This document shows positions 34,915 through 43,312 of a stretch of DNA of 64,000 bases, piece by piece. The stretch covers positions 30,794 through 94,793 of the forward strand of contig NZ_SPQK01000020.1 in NCBI RefSeq assembly GCF_004570875.1. The letters run 5' to 3'. Below the pieces are notes generated by a model. That model was not told where the DNA came from and did not search any database. It saw only the letters and a program-made list of their open reading frames with translations. Source of the stretch: Blastococcus sp. CT_GayMR16 (GTDB lineage Bacteria > Actinomycetota > Actinomycetes > Mycobacteriales > Geodermatophilaceae). Within the stretch, counting starts at the first letter, position 1, and every line of letters begins with the position of its first letter. Both the position numbers and the translations under genes were made by a program.

Positions 34915-36255
34915 TCAGCCGCGCCGGCCGGCCGGGCCCAGCACGCGGTCCAGGTAGGCGTTGGTGAGGACGCCGCCGGGATCGAGCCGGTCCCGCAGCG
35001 CCACGAACTCGCCGAACCTTGGATAGCGCGCCCGCAGGATCTCGGCGTCGAGGCCGTGCAGCTTGCCCCAGTGCGGCCGGCCCCCGACCTCGCCGGCGAT
35101 GGACTCCAGCGCCGCGAACCAGGATCCCGGATCCGTTCCCGCGGGGACGTGGGCGGCGATGTAGGCGCTGTCCCGGTCGGACGCGGTGGACAGCGGGACG
35201 TCGTCCGCGGCGGCGACGCGGACCTCCACCGGGAACGCGGCCCGCCAGTCGTTGGTCTCGTGGACCCGGCGCAGCTCGGCGAGCACGGCCGGTGCGTCGG
35301 CGCGCGGGATCGCGTACTCCATCTCCAGGAAGCGCACCCGGCGGCGGCTGACGAAGACGCGGTGGGAGTGGTCGGTCCAGGTGCGGGCACCGAGCGCCTT
35401 CGCCGACATCCGGGCCAGCGGCGGGATGAGCGCGGGCACCCGGCGACCGGCAGCGACCACGCCGGCGAAGGCACCGTTGGCGAGGATCTCGTCGTCCCAG
35501 ACGGCCCGCCACCGTGGCAGCGGGGCGAGCCCCTCCTCCAGAGGCACGCGGGTGTTGCACTTCAGCAGGGTCACGTCGGTGTGCGGGAACCAGTAGAACT
35601 CGACGTGGTCGGTCGAGGTCATCAGGTCGTCGAAGCCCTCCAGCGCGGCGGTGAGCGTGCCCGGCCCCTCGACGGCCCGCAGCGCGAACGCGGGGACGGC
35701 CTGCAACGTCACCGTCGTCAGCACCCCGAGCGCCCCCAGCCCGATCCGGGCCGCGGCGAACACCTCCGGATGGCGGGTGGCGTCGCAGTCGAGGACAGCG
35801 CCGTCCGGCGTCACCAGCTGCAGGCCTCGCACCTGCGTGGCGAGCCCGCCGAACCGGGCTCCCGTGCCGTGCGTCCCGGTCGACAAGGCGCCCGCGATCG
35901 TCTGCCGGTCGATGTCGCCGAGGTTGGTGAGCGACCAGCCGCGCCGGACGAGCTCGGCGTTCAGCCGGTGCAGCGGGATGCCCGCGCCGACGGTGACGAG
36001 CCCGTCGTTGCCGACCTCGCCGAGACCCGCCAGACCGGCACAGCCCAGCTGGATGTCCTCGGGCCGGCCGATCCCGGTGAAGGAATGGCCACTGCCGATG
36101 GGCCGCACCCGACGGCCGGCCGCCGCGGCAGCGGTGAGGACGGCCGCCACCTCGTCGGTCGACCCCGGGTGCACCACCTCGGCGGTGGTGCGCTCGTTGC
36201 CGGCCCAGTTGTGCCAGCGCGTACGGGTCCCGGGGGGCGCCGGAGCTTCCGTCAC
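34915..36255 (-). CDS. D-arabinono-1,4-lactone oxidase family FAD protein (gulonolactone dehydrogenase-like)
   Basis: Oxidises aldonolactones such as L-gulono- or D-arabinono-1,4-lactone. It has 446 residues: FAD-binding domain with RVRPIGSGHSFTGIG (the His of GSGHS is the usual FAD attachment site), TVGAGIPLHRLNAELVRRGWSLTNLGDIDRQTIAGALSTGTHGTG, and the C-terminal ALO domain with the active-site HWGK. GTG 36255 has GGAGG 6 nt upstream; an in-frame ATG at 36270 lacks it. Same order as M. tuberculosis, where the gulonolactone dehydrogenase gene lies near an alanine-racemase-like aldolase. Confidence 0.93.
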   Translation of the reverse strand: MTEAPAPPGTRTRWHNWAGNERTTAEVVHPGSTDEVAAVLTAAAAAGRRVRPIGSGHSFTGIGRPEDIQLGCAGLAGLGEVGNDGLVTVGAGIPLHRLNAELVRRGWSLTNLGDIDRQTIAGALSTGTHGTGARFGGLATQVRGLQLVTPDGAVLDCDATRHPEVFAAARIGLGALGVLTTVTLQAVPAFALRAVEGPGTLTAALEGFDDLMTSTDHVEFYWFPHTDVTLLKCNTRVPLEEGLAPLPRWRAVWDDEILANGAFAGVVAAGRRVPALIPPLARMSAKALGARTWTDHSHRVFVSRRRVRFLEMEYAIPRADAPAVLAELRRVHETNDWRAAFPVEVRVAAADDVPLSTASDRDSAYIAAHVPAGTDPGSWFAALESIAGEVGGRPHWGKLHGLDAEILRARYPRFGEFVALRDRLDPGGVLTNAYLDRVLGPAGRRG

Positions 36256-36361
36256 GCAGGCCTCCTTCATCGGTCGCACGCACTCTGCTGCCCCGGGAGT
36301 GTGCAGGTCAACGGCTGGTCGGGTTGACCCGCCACCGTGCTCACCGGCACGCTGCGCCGTG

Positions 36362-37591
36362 ATGAGCCTCCCCGAGCCCGCCCTCGCGGCCGACCGCGCC
36401 AGGGCCCGGCTGGACGGCGCGACCGCCGACCTCGACCCGCCGCTGGCCGTCCTCGACCTGGACGCACTCGACGCCAACGCCGCCGATCTGGTGCGCCGCG
36501 CAGCGGGGACACCGATCCGGGTGGCCAGCAAGTCGGTCCGCAACCGCGGCGTGCTGCGCCGGGTGCTCACCCGGCCCGGCTTCAGCGGCGTCCTGGCCTA
36601 CACGCTGCCCGAGGCCCTCTGGCTCAGTGGTGGCGAGGACCCGGTGAGCACCGACGTCGTCGTCGGATACCCGTCGGCCGACCGGTCGGCGCTGCGGAGG
36701 CTGGCGGCCGACGAGACCGCGGCGGCGAGGGTGACCCTGATGGTCGACTCGGGCGAGCAGCTCGACCTCGTCGACAGCGTCGTCCCCCCGGACCGGAGGG
36801 CGCCCCTGCGGATCTGCCTGGACGTCGACGCCTCGCTCCGGGCGGCCGGGGGGCGGGTCCACGTCGGCGTGCGCCGCTCACCCGTGCACTCCGTGGTCGA
36901 CGCCCTCGCCCTCGCACTGGAGGTGACCGCGCGACCGGGTTTCACGCTGGTCGGCCTCATGGCCTACGAGGCGCAGATCGCGGGCGTCCAGGACGCCCCC
37001 GCGCACCGGCCGCTGCGCGGGCTCGCCGTCCGCGGGATGCAGAAGGTGTCGGCGCGCGAGCTGGCCGGGCGCCGGGCCGACGTGGTCGCCGCCGTCTCCG
37101 CCGTGGCGCCGCTGGAATTCGTGAACGGCGGCGGGACCGGCAGCGTCGAGCGGACGGCGGCGGAGGACGCGGTCACCGAGGTCGCCGCAGGATCGGGGCT
37201 GTACTGCCCCGTGCTCTTCGACGGGTACCGGGCGTTCGCGGCCCGGCCGGCGACGTTCTTCGCCGTCCCGGTGACCCGGATCCCTGCCCCTGGCACGGTG
37301 ACCGTCGCCGGGGGCGGCTGGACCGCCTCCGGCCCGCCGGGCGCCGACCGGCTGCCCGTGCCGACCTACCCGACCGGGCTCGCCTGGCTCCCGCCGGAGG
37401 GGACCGGTGAGGTGCAGACCCCCCTGCGCGGCTCCGGGACGGCGGGGCTGCGGGTCGGCGACCGGGTCTGGTTCCGCCACGCGAAGGCCGGCGAGATCTG
37501 CGAGCACGGAAACGAGCTGCACACCCTGGCCGGCGACCGGCTGACCGGCGCGCTGCCCACCTACCGCGGTGAGGGCAAGGCCTTCGGCTGA
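36362..37591 (+). CDS. PLP-dependent amino acid deaminase/aldolase (D-threonine aldolase-like)
   Basis: Fold-type III PLP enzyme of 409 residues related to alanine racemase and metal-activated D-threonine aldolase. The PLP lysine is in IRVASKSVRN; ICLDVDASLRAAGG and NGGGTGSVE contact PLP, and the C-terminal beta domain has VWFRHAKAGEICEHGNELHTL with His and Cys residues positioned as in the metal site of this family. ATG 36362 (GTG 36359 also in frame). Divergent from the lactone oxidase; such pairing recurs in actinobacteria, as with Rv1769 and Rv1771. Real substrate unknown. Confidence 0.88.
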   Translation: MSLPEPALAADRARARLDGATADLDPPLAVLDLDALDANAADLVRRAAGTPIRVASKSVRNRGVLRRVLTRPGFSGVLAYTLPEALWLSGGEDPVSTDVVVGYPSADRSALRRLAADETAAARVTLMVDSGEQLDLVDSVVPPDRRAPLRICLDVDASLRAAGGRVHVGVRRSPVHSVVDALALALEVTARPGFTLVGLMAYEAQIAGVQDAPAHRPLRGLAVRGMQKVSARELAGRRADVVAAVSAVAPLEFVNGGGTGSVERTAAEDAVTEVAAGSGLYCPVLFDGYRAFAARPATFFAVPVTRIPAPGTVTVAGGGWTASGPPGADRLPVPTYPTGLAWLPPEGTGEVQTPLRGSGTAGLRVGDRVWFRHAKAGEICEHGNELHTLAGDRLTGALPTYRGEGKAFG

Positions 37592-37607
37592 TCGACCCTC
37601 GCTGTTG

Positions 37608-37687
37608 TTGATCAGCGGATGAGTGCACGCGATTCGGGTGGCGACGGGCGGACACACCGACCGCGCGTGCACGTATCCGATGATCAA
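37608..37687. repeat. Imperfect 24-bp inverted repeat with 32-bp spacer
   Basis: The left arm starts TTGATCAGCGGATGAGTGC (37608-37631); the right arm (37664-37687) read on the other strand starts TTGATCATCGGATACGTGC. 21 of 24 positions match. It lies between the convergent aldolase and ABC-F genes, so it could be a bidirectional terminator. Its AT-containing ends (TTGATCA) and long arms also resemble a small non-autonomous element. Confidence 0.75.
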
Positions 37688-37711
37688 CTCGGGAAGCCGA
37701 CCGGCCGGCCC

Positions 37712-39331
37712 TCAGCGGGCGCGCTGGACCCGCGTCTCGTCGAACACCGGCTCGGTCGACTCGTAGACCCGCCCGTCGGCGCCGAACACCAGGAACCGGT
37801 CGAACGAGCGGGCGAACCAGCGGTCGTGGGTGACCGCCAGGACCGTCCCCTCGAACGCCCCGAGCGCGTCCTCCAGCGACTCCGCCGAGAGCACGTCGAG
37901 GTTGTCGGTCGGCTCGTCGAGCAGCAGCAGCGTGGCGCCGGAGAGCTCGAGCAGCAGGATCTGGAACCGCGCCTGCTGCCCGCCCGACAGCGTCCGGAAC
38001 TGCTGCTCCCCCTGGTCGGCGATGCCGTAGCGGCGCAGCGCCGCCATCGCCCGCCCGCGGTCGACGCCCGGACGTCCCGGCTCGCCGTGCCAGAGCAGGT
38101 CGACCGGCGTCCGGTCCTGCCACTCCGGGTGGGCATGGGTCTGGGCGAAGAACCCGGGGACGACGCGCGCGCCGAGCCGGCATTCCCCCGTGTGCGTCAC
38201 CGCCTGACCCGCGAGCAGCCGCAGGAAGTGCGACTTGCCCGCGCCGTTGGCACCGAGGACGCCGACCCGGTCGCCGTACCAGATCTCGGCGTCGAAGGGC
38301 TTCATCAGCCCGGTGAGCTCGAGCTGCTCGGCGATGACCGCGCGCACGCCGGTGCGTCCACCGCGCAGCCGCATGGCCACCTTCTGCTCCGGCGGGCGGT
38401 CCGGGGGCGGGCCGGCGGCCTCGAACTTCGCCAGCCGGGTCTGCATGGCGTGATACCGGTTGGCCATGTCGGGAGAGTTGGCCGCCTGCTGCTGCAGGGT
38501 GCGGACGAGGTCGATCAGCCGCTGGTGCTCCTCGTCCCAGCGGCGCCGGAGTTCGGCCAGCCGCTCGTGCCGCGCCGTCCGGGCCTCGTGGTAGCTGACG
38601 AACCCGCCGCCGTGCACCCAGGCGGACCCACCCTCGACGGTCACCACGCGGTCGGCGACGCGGGCGAGGAGCTCCCGGTCGTGGCTCACGAAGAGCACGG
38701 TCTTCCGGGTGTCCAGCAACCGCTCCTCGAGCCACCGCTTGCCGGGGACGTCGAGGTAGTTGTCCGGCTCGTCGAGCAGCAGCACCTCGTCGGGGCCGCG
38801 CAGCAGCGCCTCCAGGGCCAGGCGCTTCTGCTCACCGCCGGAGAGCGTCGACAGCTCCCGGTACTTGCAGCCGTCGTACGGGATGCCGATCGCGGCGACG
38901 GTCACCGTGTCCCAGGTGACCTCGGCCTCGTAGCCGCCGACGTCGCCCCAGTGCGAGAGCGCGTGGGCATACGTCATCTGGCCGCGTTCGTCGTCGGTCT
39001 CCATGAGGGCCAGCTCCGCGGCCTCCAGTGCGTCCCAGGCCTCGCGGACGGCGGGCGGTGAGAGGTCGACGAGGAAGCGTTGCACGTTCGTGTCGTCGCG
39101 GACCGAGCCGATGAACTGGCGCATCACGCCGAGCCCCCCGGTGCGGGCGACCGATCCCGCCTCCGGGACGAGGTCGCCGGCGATGATCCGCAGCAGCGTC
39201 GTCTTGCCGGCCCCGTTCTCACCCACCAGGGCGGCGCGGGCGCCCTCTCCGATGCGGAAGTTCACGTCGTCCAGGAGCACCCGCCCGTCGGGAAGGGTGT
39301 GCCTGACCCCGCTCACGTCGACGTAGCCCAC
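37712..39331 (-). CDS. ABC-F family ribosome-associated ATPase
   Basis: Two fused ABC ATPase domains, 539 residues, without membrane segments. Walker A: GENGAGKTTL and GANGAGKSHF. Signatures: STLSGGEQKRLAL and RTLSGGQQARFQI. Walker B: LLLDEPDNYLD and LLLDEPTDNLD. The interdomain linker is helical and charged (RHERLAELRRRWDEEHQRLIDLVRTLQQQAANSPDMANRYHAM), as in the P-site tRNA interaction motif region of ABC-F proteins that rescue stalled ribosomes or protect against antibiotics. Which subgroup (housekeeping or resistance) is uncertain. Confidence 0.94.
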   Translation of the reverse strand: MGYVDVSGVRHTLPDGRVLLDDVNFRIGEGARAALVGENGAGKTTLLRIIAGDLVPEAGSVARTGGLGVMRQFIGSVRDDTNVQRFLVDLSPPAVREAWDALEAAELALMETDDERGQMTYAHALSHWGDVGGYEAEVTWDTVTVAAIGIPYDGCKYRELSTLSGGEQKRLALEALLRGPDEVLLLDEPDNYLDVPGKRWLEERLLDTRKTVLFVSHDRELLARVADRVVTVEGGSAWVHGGGFVSYHEARTARHERLAELRRRWDEEHQRLIDLVRTLQQQAANSPDMANRYHAMQTRLAKFEAAGPPPDRPPEQKVAMRLRGGRTGVRAVIAEQLELTGLMKPFDAEIWYGDRVGVLGANGAGKSHFLRLLAGQAVTHTGECRLGARVVPGFFAQTHAHPEWQDRTPVDLLWHGEPGRPGVDRGRAMAALRRYGIADQGEQQFRTLSGGQQARFQILLLELSGATLLLLDEPTDNLDVLSAESLEDALGAFEGTVLAVTHDRWFARSFDRFLVFGADGRVYESTEPVFDETRVQRAR

Positions 39332-39374
39332 CGCTCCATCATCCGGGACGCGGCAACCGGGTTAGCGCAGCGGC

Positions 39375-39584
39375 TCAGTCGAGGGAGACCCGCAGCCGCT
39401 GGCGGGCGAGGCGCTCGACCAGCTCCGGGAGCGCGTCGGCGGGCGACCCGCGGAGCTCCTCCCGGCAGGTGCGCACGACCAGGACGATGGAGTGGGCGCT
39501 GAGCTCCGGGAACTCCTCAGCGAGTCGGGTGGTGGCGGAACGGACGGACAGGTCAGGGCCGGTGGGCAGAACTGCCAACGCCAT
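39375..39584 (-). CDS. Small helical protein, 69 residues (three-helix bundle type)
   Basis: MALAVLPTGPDLSVRSATTRLAEEFPELSAHSIVLVVRTCREELRG... Three amphipathic helices with one Cys. The pattern RLAEEFPELS..I..VV..C resembles a small actinobacterial three-helix dimerisation domain. AAGGA precedes ATG 39584. It is divergent from the phosphoribosyltransferase, and a DosR-like box lies 90 bp upstream, so both may respond to hypoxia or redox stress. Function unknown. Confidence 0.72.
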   Translation of the reverse strand: MALAVLPTGPDLSVRSATTRLAEEFPELSAHSIVLVVRTCREELRGSPADALPELVERLARQRLRVSLD

Positions 39585-39670
39585 GGACGGTCCTTCGATT
39601 CGCGTGCCGCCGGAGCAGCAGGGGGCGGATTCCCGTAGAGGCACACCTTCATCGCCGCGAGGGCCGGGGA

Positions 39671-39690
39671 CCAGGGACCAAGGTCCCCGG
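39671..39690. promoter_or_regulatory. DosR/DevR-like box
   Basis: GGGACCAAGGTCCC at 39674-39687 inside CCAGGGACCAAGGTCCCCGG fits the DosR consensus core GGGAC-N4-GTCCC. It is located between two divergent genes, 90 bp from one start and 130 bp from the other. In M. tuberculosis phosphoribosyltransferase-domain gene Rv0571c is a DosR-regulon member. Confidence 0.55.
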
Positions 39691-39818
39691 TGCGACGGCC
39701 CCCGGCGTGTCCGCTCCGGAGAGCACGCGGCCGCCCGATCGGGTCCGGTCCCCTGTCGGTCCGGCCGCGGATGGTCGAGCATCCGGGTACGTACGCATCG
39801 ACCTTCCCGGAGGTGCCC

Positions 39819-40475
39819 GTGCGGTTCCGCGACCGGAAGGACGCCGGGCGGCTGCTCGGTCGACGGCTGGAGTTCCTGCGCCGTCAGGACGTCGTCGTGC
39901 TGGGGCTCCCGCGGGGCGGCGTCCCGGTGGCTGCCGAGGCCGCCCGGGCACTCGGCGCGCCCCTGGACGTCATCGTCGTCCGCAAGGTGGGCGTCCCGTT
40001 CCAGCGCGAGCTGGCCATGGCCGCCGTCGGCGAGGGCGGCGTGGTGGTGGTCAACGACCGCGTGGTCGGGCTGGCCGGTGTCGATCAGGAGGACCTCGAG
40101 CAGGGCGAGCGGCGGGAGCAGGCGGAAGTGGAGAGCCGCGTCCGGTACCTGCGGGGGGACCGGCGGCGCATCCCGCTCACCGGGCGGACCGTCGTCCTCG
40201 TGGACGACGGGATCGCGACCGGCTCGACCGCCCGGGCCGCGTGCGCCGTCGCGCGGGCCCTCGGCGCGGCACGCATCGTGCTCGCCGCACCGGTCTGCGC
40301 ACGGGAGGCCGCCCGGCAGCTGGCCGACGACGCCGACGAGCTGGTCTGCCTCCAGGTGCCACGGGACTTCGGGGCGGTCGGGCAGTTCTACGTCGACTTC
40401 CGGGCGACCGAGGACGACGAGGTCATCGAGCTCCTCGAGCGGGCCGCCAGGTCTCAGGCGGGTGCGGCCGAGTAG
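39819..40475 (+). CDS. Phosphoribosyltransferase-domain protein
   Basis: Type I phosphoribosyltransferase fold, 218 residues. The PRPP loop is VVLVDDGIATGSTARAACAVARALGAARIVLAAPV; the N-terminal region FRDRKDAGRLLGRRLEFLRRQDVVVLGLPRGGVPVAAEAARALGAPLDVIVVRKVGVPFQRELAMAAVGEGG is typical of stress-linked PRTases fused to or paired with hydrolases. GTG 39819 has GGAGG upstream. The last 22 bp overlap the convergent DUF1801 gene. A DosR-like box lies upstream. The acceptor base or role is not known. Confidence 0.91.
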   Translation: MRFRDRKDAGRLLGRRLEFLRRQDVVVLGLPRGGVPVAAEAARALGAPLDVIVVRKVGVPFQRELAMAAVGEGGVVVVNDRVVGLAGVDQEDLEQGERREQAEVESRVRYLRGDRRRIPLTGRTVVLVDDGIATGSTARAACAVARALGAARIVLAAPVCAREAARQLADDADELVCLQVPRDFGAVGQFYVDFRATEDDEVIELLERAARSQAGAAE

Positions 40476-40885
40476 CCGTTCTCCCCTGCCGCGGTGGCAG
40501 CGACGGCATCACGGACGAGCTCGCTCAGCGCGCCGGTGTCCACCCGGTCCAAGGAGGTGAAGCGGATGCAGCTCTTGCCGCAGGAGACCGTGCCGAGCCG
40601 GTCGGCGCGGGTCTCGGCGAGGTAGCCGCCGTCGACGACGGCCGCCACGTAGAGGGAGAGGTGCCGCTTCTGGGCGGCGAGGGCGATGAGCGGCCACATC
40701 GTGGTCTCCTTGGCCGACCGGGGCCGGTAGGGCATCAGCCCGTAGCCGAGCATCGCCGAGGCACCGGCCGGCACCAGTTGCCGGTCGATCCCGGGTGCGG
40801 CAGCGGTGACGAGCGCGTCGACCCGGCGGAGCTCCTGCTCGCGGTCACCCGCGGCGGCGAACCAGGCCTCGACGTCGTCGGGCAT
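40454..40885 (-). CDS. DUF1801 / YdhG-like protein
   Basis: Small alpha-beta protein of 143 residues of the DUF1801 family (related to frataxin-like YdhG/YjbR-CyaY fold proteins). Features: AMLGYGLMPYRPRSAKETTMWPLIALAAQKRHLSLYVAAV and the C-terminal VSCGKSCIRFTSLDRVDTGALSELVRDA, with two Cys close together. Some members are called iron chaperones without direct proof. It is the last gene of a three-gene unit that starts with the methyltransferase at 41614. Confidence 0.85.
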   Translation of the reverse strand: MPDDVEAWFAAAGDREQELRRVDALVTAAAPGIDRQLVPAGASAMLGYGLMPYRPRSAKETTMWPLIALAAQKRHLSLYVAAVVDGGYLAETRADRLGTVSCGKSCIRFTSLDRVDTGALSELVRDAVAATAAGENGYSAAPA

Positions 40886-40895
40886 GCCCGTCTCC

Positions 40896-41006
40896 TCAGC
40901 TCAGGACGATGGACAGCAGCGTCGCCCCTACCGCCAGCACCATCGCGAACACGACGACCATGGCCACCATCCGCTTGCGCCGCTCGGCGTCGCTCCGTCC
41001 CGTCAT
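40896..41006 (-). CDS. 36-residue single-pass membrane protein
   Basis: A very short gene between the methyltransferase and DUF1801. Its product begins MTGRSDAERRKR, a polar basic head, followed by one helix of about 22 hydrophobic residues (VVVFAMVLAVGATLLSIVL). The ATG overlaps the methyltransferase stop (ATGA) and the stop is 10 bp before the DUF1801 start, so it is almost certainly translated by coupling. Function unknown. Confidence 0.7.
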   Translation of the reverse strand: MTGRSDAERRKRMVAMVVVFAMVLAVGATLLSIVLS

Positions 41007-41614
41007 GCCGACACGCTACCGCCGGAACTGGGCATTTCCTCAGGCCGGCGGCCCCACAGCAGGGTGTCCAGAGCCGTACCGGCCGGCGTCTGCCGTCGAA
41101 TCTGCTCCAGCCGGTCGACGTCGAGCAGGGCCTCGACCGGTGCGAGCCGGTCGACGCTGTGCAGGATGCCGGGCTCCTGCGGTCCTCCCACACCGGCGGT
41201 GAGGTTCTCGACGTCGTGCCCGAGGACGAGCAGCCGCCCGCCGGGACGCAGCCAGCCGACCGCCCTCGTGAACAGCGCCGTGGTGTCGGCCTCGGCCAGG
41301 TGGAGATAGGCCACGAGCACGAGGTCGAGGCTCGCCGGCTCGGCGGACCAGGTGGTCACGTCGGCGGTCACCCAGCTGACCCGGTCGGCTCCCGGCTGCG
41401 CCCGGCCGCGGGCCAGGCCGACGTCGGAGAAGTCGACGGCGGTGACGTGCCAGCCGAGCCCGGCCAGCCACAGGGCATGCCGTCCCTCGCCCGCCGCCAG
41501 GTCGACCGCGTCCCCCGGGGGAAGGTCCGCGAGCAGCGCGGCGACCTGCGCATTGGGTTCGGCCGACCACTGCTGCCGCTCGGCGTACCGCTCGTCCCAG
41601 TCCTCCGCCCGCAT
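41003..41614 (-). CDS. Class I SAM-dependent methyltransferase (tellurite-resistance/TehB-like)
   Basis: Methyltransferase of 203 residues. Motif I DAVDLAAGEGRHALWLAGLGWHVTAVDFSDVGL is of the TehB/thiopurine type; further along come SLDLVLVAYLHL and GWLRPGGRLLVLGHDVENLTAGVGGPQEPGILHS. The starting MRAEDWDERYAERQQWSAEPN is characteristic of this clade. ATG 41614. It is the first gene of an overlapping unit with the 36-residue membrane protein and DUF1801. The acceptor is unknown. Confidence 0.9.
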   Translation of the reverse strand: MRAEDWDERYAERQQWSAEPNAQVAALLADLPPGDAVDLAAGEGRHALWLAGLGWHVTAVDFSDVGLARGRAQPGADRVSWVTADVTTWSAEPASLDLVLVAYLHLAEADTTALFTRAVGWLRPGGRLLVLGHDVENLTAGVGGPQEPGILHSVDRLAPVEALLDVDRLEQIRRQTPAGTALDTLLWGRRPEEMPSSGGSVSA

Positions 41615-41653
41615 GCACTGGAGTCTGTCGCACCCGCCTGGGACGGTGTGGCC

Positions 41654-42718
41654 ATGTTGCCGGTGCCGGAGGTCGCACTGCTGCGGCTGGCCGCCCAGTG
41701 GGTCGCCGGGCCGGGGGGCGCCTCCCCCGTCGACGTGGTCCGGCGGCTCGGTGCCGTGCAGGGTCAGGACTTCCCGGGTGCGGTCACCTCCATCGCCCTG
41801 CGGACGGCGGACCGGCGCCGCTCGGACGTCGAGATGGCTCTGGACGACGGCGAGATCGTCCGGTCGTGGCCGATGCGCGGCACCCTGCACGTGCTCGCCG
41901 CCGACGACCTGCACTGGATGCTCGCACTGCTCAGCACGAGGGCCATGGCCGGCCTGGCCGGCCGCCGGGAGCGCCTGCTCCTCACCGAGGCCGACGTCGA
42001 GCGCGCGCGGGAGATCGTGCTCGGGGCACTGGACGGCGGTCGCCGGATGCGCCGGGCCGACCTGCTCGCCGCGATCGAGGACGGCGGTGTCGCGACCACC
42101 GGCCAGCGCGGCTACCACCTGCTCTGGTACCTCGCGCAGACCGGCACGCTCTGCCTGGGCCCGACCGACGGCGCCGGCGAGCAGCTGTTCGTGCTGCTCG
42201 ACGACTGGGTCCGGACACCCCGGCGGCTGGCCGGCGAGGAGGCGCTGGGCGAGCTCGCGCGGCGCTTCTTCCTCGGACACGGGCCGGCGACGGTCCAGGA
42301 CCTGGCGCGGTGGGCCGGGATCCCGCTGCGCGACGTCCGTGCCGGCCTGGCCGTCGCACGCCCGGAACTCGAGGCGCTCGACGTCGACGGCGTCGAACAT
42401 CTGATGGACCCGGCGACACCCGACCGGCTGGCCGGCTGCCGGAAGGCGGCGGGCGGGCTGTTCCTGCTGCCCGGCTTCGACGAGTTCGTGCTGGGCTACG
42501 GCGACCGGCGGGCCATCCTCGACCCGGAGTTCGCCGACCGCATCGTGCCGGGCAACAACGGCATGTTCCGCTCGACCGTCGTGCACGGCGGGCGCATCGT
42601 CGGCACCTGGCAGTGGACCGGTCGCGGCGCGAAGCGGACGGTCACCGCAACCCCGTTCACCTCGTTCCCCGAGGCGCTCACGGCCGAGATCCGCGACCGC
42701 GCCGCCCGCCTGCCGTAG
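41654..42718 (+). CDS. Winged helix DNA-binding domain protein (HTH_42 / YcaQ-AlkZ-like)
   Basis: 354 residues of the HTH_42 family, whose members include the AlkX/AlkZ (YcaQ) DNA glycosylases that unhook interstrand crosslinks. The catalytic-type motif of AlkZ, QxQ, appears as VQGQDFPG; other family marks are RSWPMRGTLHVLAADDLHWML, a winged-helix middle, LLPGFDEFVLGYGDR and the C-terminal GTWQWTGRG. QGQ suggests glycosylase potential, but many family members are uncharacterised. Divergent from the methyltransferase by 39 bp. Confidence 0.88.
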   Translation: MLPVPEVALLRLAAQWVAGPGGASPVDVVRRLGAVQGQDFPGAVTSIALRTADRRRSDVEMALDDGEIVRSWPMRGTLHVLAADDLHWMLALLSTRAMAGLAGRRERLLLTEADVERAREIVLGALDGGRRMRRADLLAAIEDGGVATTGQRGYHLLWYLAQTGTLCLGPTDGAGEQLFVLLDDWVRTPRRLAGEEALGELARRFFLGHGPATVQDLARWAGIPLRDVRAGLAVARPELEALDVDGVEHLMDPATPDRLAGCRKAAGGLFLLPGFDEFVLGYGDRRAILDPEFADRIVPGNNGMFRSTVVHGGRIVGTWQWTGRGAKRTVTATPFTSFPEALTAEIRDRAARLP

Positions 42719-42721
42719 CGC

Positions 42722-43312
42722 TCAGTCGCAGGGCGCCGGGCGGGCCGACTCATCGGCCGCGCGCAGCCGGACGACGTGGCCCGCGTCGTCGGCGAACACC
42801 GCCTCGTCGGCGGTCACGAGGGTCAGCGTGCCCGGCTGGTACGGGTTGCCCCAGCCCGGCGGCGGGTTGCCGGCACCGTCCACCAGCGGCGGGTCGGCCG
42901 CAAACCACACGCCACCGACGTCGGTGCCGAGCACGCCGCAATGCGTGTACAGGTCGAGCGGGGAGGCGACACCCGGTGCGACAGAGTCCGTGGACGAGGG
43001 GACCGGCCCCTCCGGCGCACCGGCCGCCGCGGCGGCGTCGCCCGTCGGCAGTTCGGCGGAGCCCTCCGTGCTCGAGAGGGCCGTCCCCGTGGCGGTCTCC
43101 ACGCCTGTGTCGTCGTCGGTGACCACCCAGAACGTCCACGTCACGACCGCCGCGGCAGCAGCCGCCGCCAGGACCCCTTCCCGCCAGCGGCCGGAGCGGG
43201 CCCGCGGAATCTCCGTCCGGGGGGCCGGGAGCTCGTCCTCGTCCGGCTCGTCCACCAGGTCGGCGTACGCGCGCAGCGAGCTGCGGAGCCGCTGCTCCAG
43301 CTCATCCGGCAC
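42722..43312 (-). CDS. Membrane-anchored protein paired with sigma factor (putative anti-sigma)
   Basis: 196 residues: an acidic cytoplasmic head (MPDELEQRLRSSLRAYADLVDEPDEDELP), one membrane helix (GVLAAAAAAAVVTWTFWVV) and an outer domain with two Cys (LYTHCGVLG and the C-terminal PAPCD). The start overlaps the sigma factor stop by 11 bp. Position and topology fit a regulator of the sigma factor, but there is no zinc-finger ZAS motif, so that role is an inference. It could also be a secreted-domain sensor. Confidence 0.75.
   Translation of the reverse strand: MPDELEQRLRSSLRAYADLVDEPDEDELPAPRTEIPRARSGRWREGVLAAAAAAAVVTWTFWVVTDDDTGVETATGTALSSTEGSAELPTGDAAAAAGAPEGPVPSSTDSVAPGVASPLDLYTHCGVLGTDVGGVWFAADPPLVDGAGNPPPGWGNPYQPGTLTLVTADEAVFADDAGHVVRLRAADESARPAPCD

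Noticed and set aside
39707..42718. Apparent 1003-residue protein ending in the winged-helix domain
   Set aside because: Only the part from 41654 resembles a protein family; upstream sequence is a frame shadow over the phosphoribosyltransferase and methyltransferase genes.
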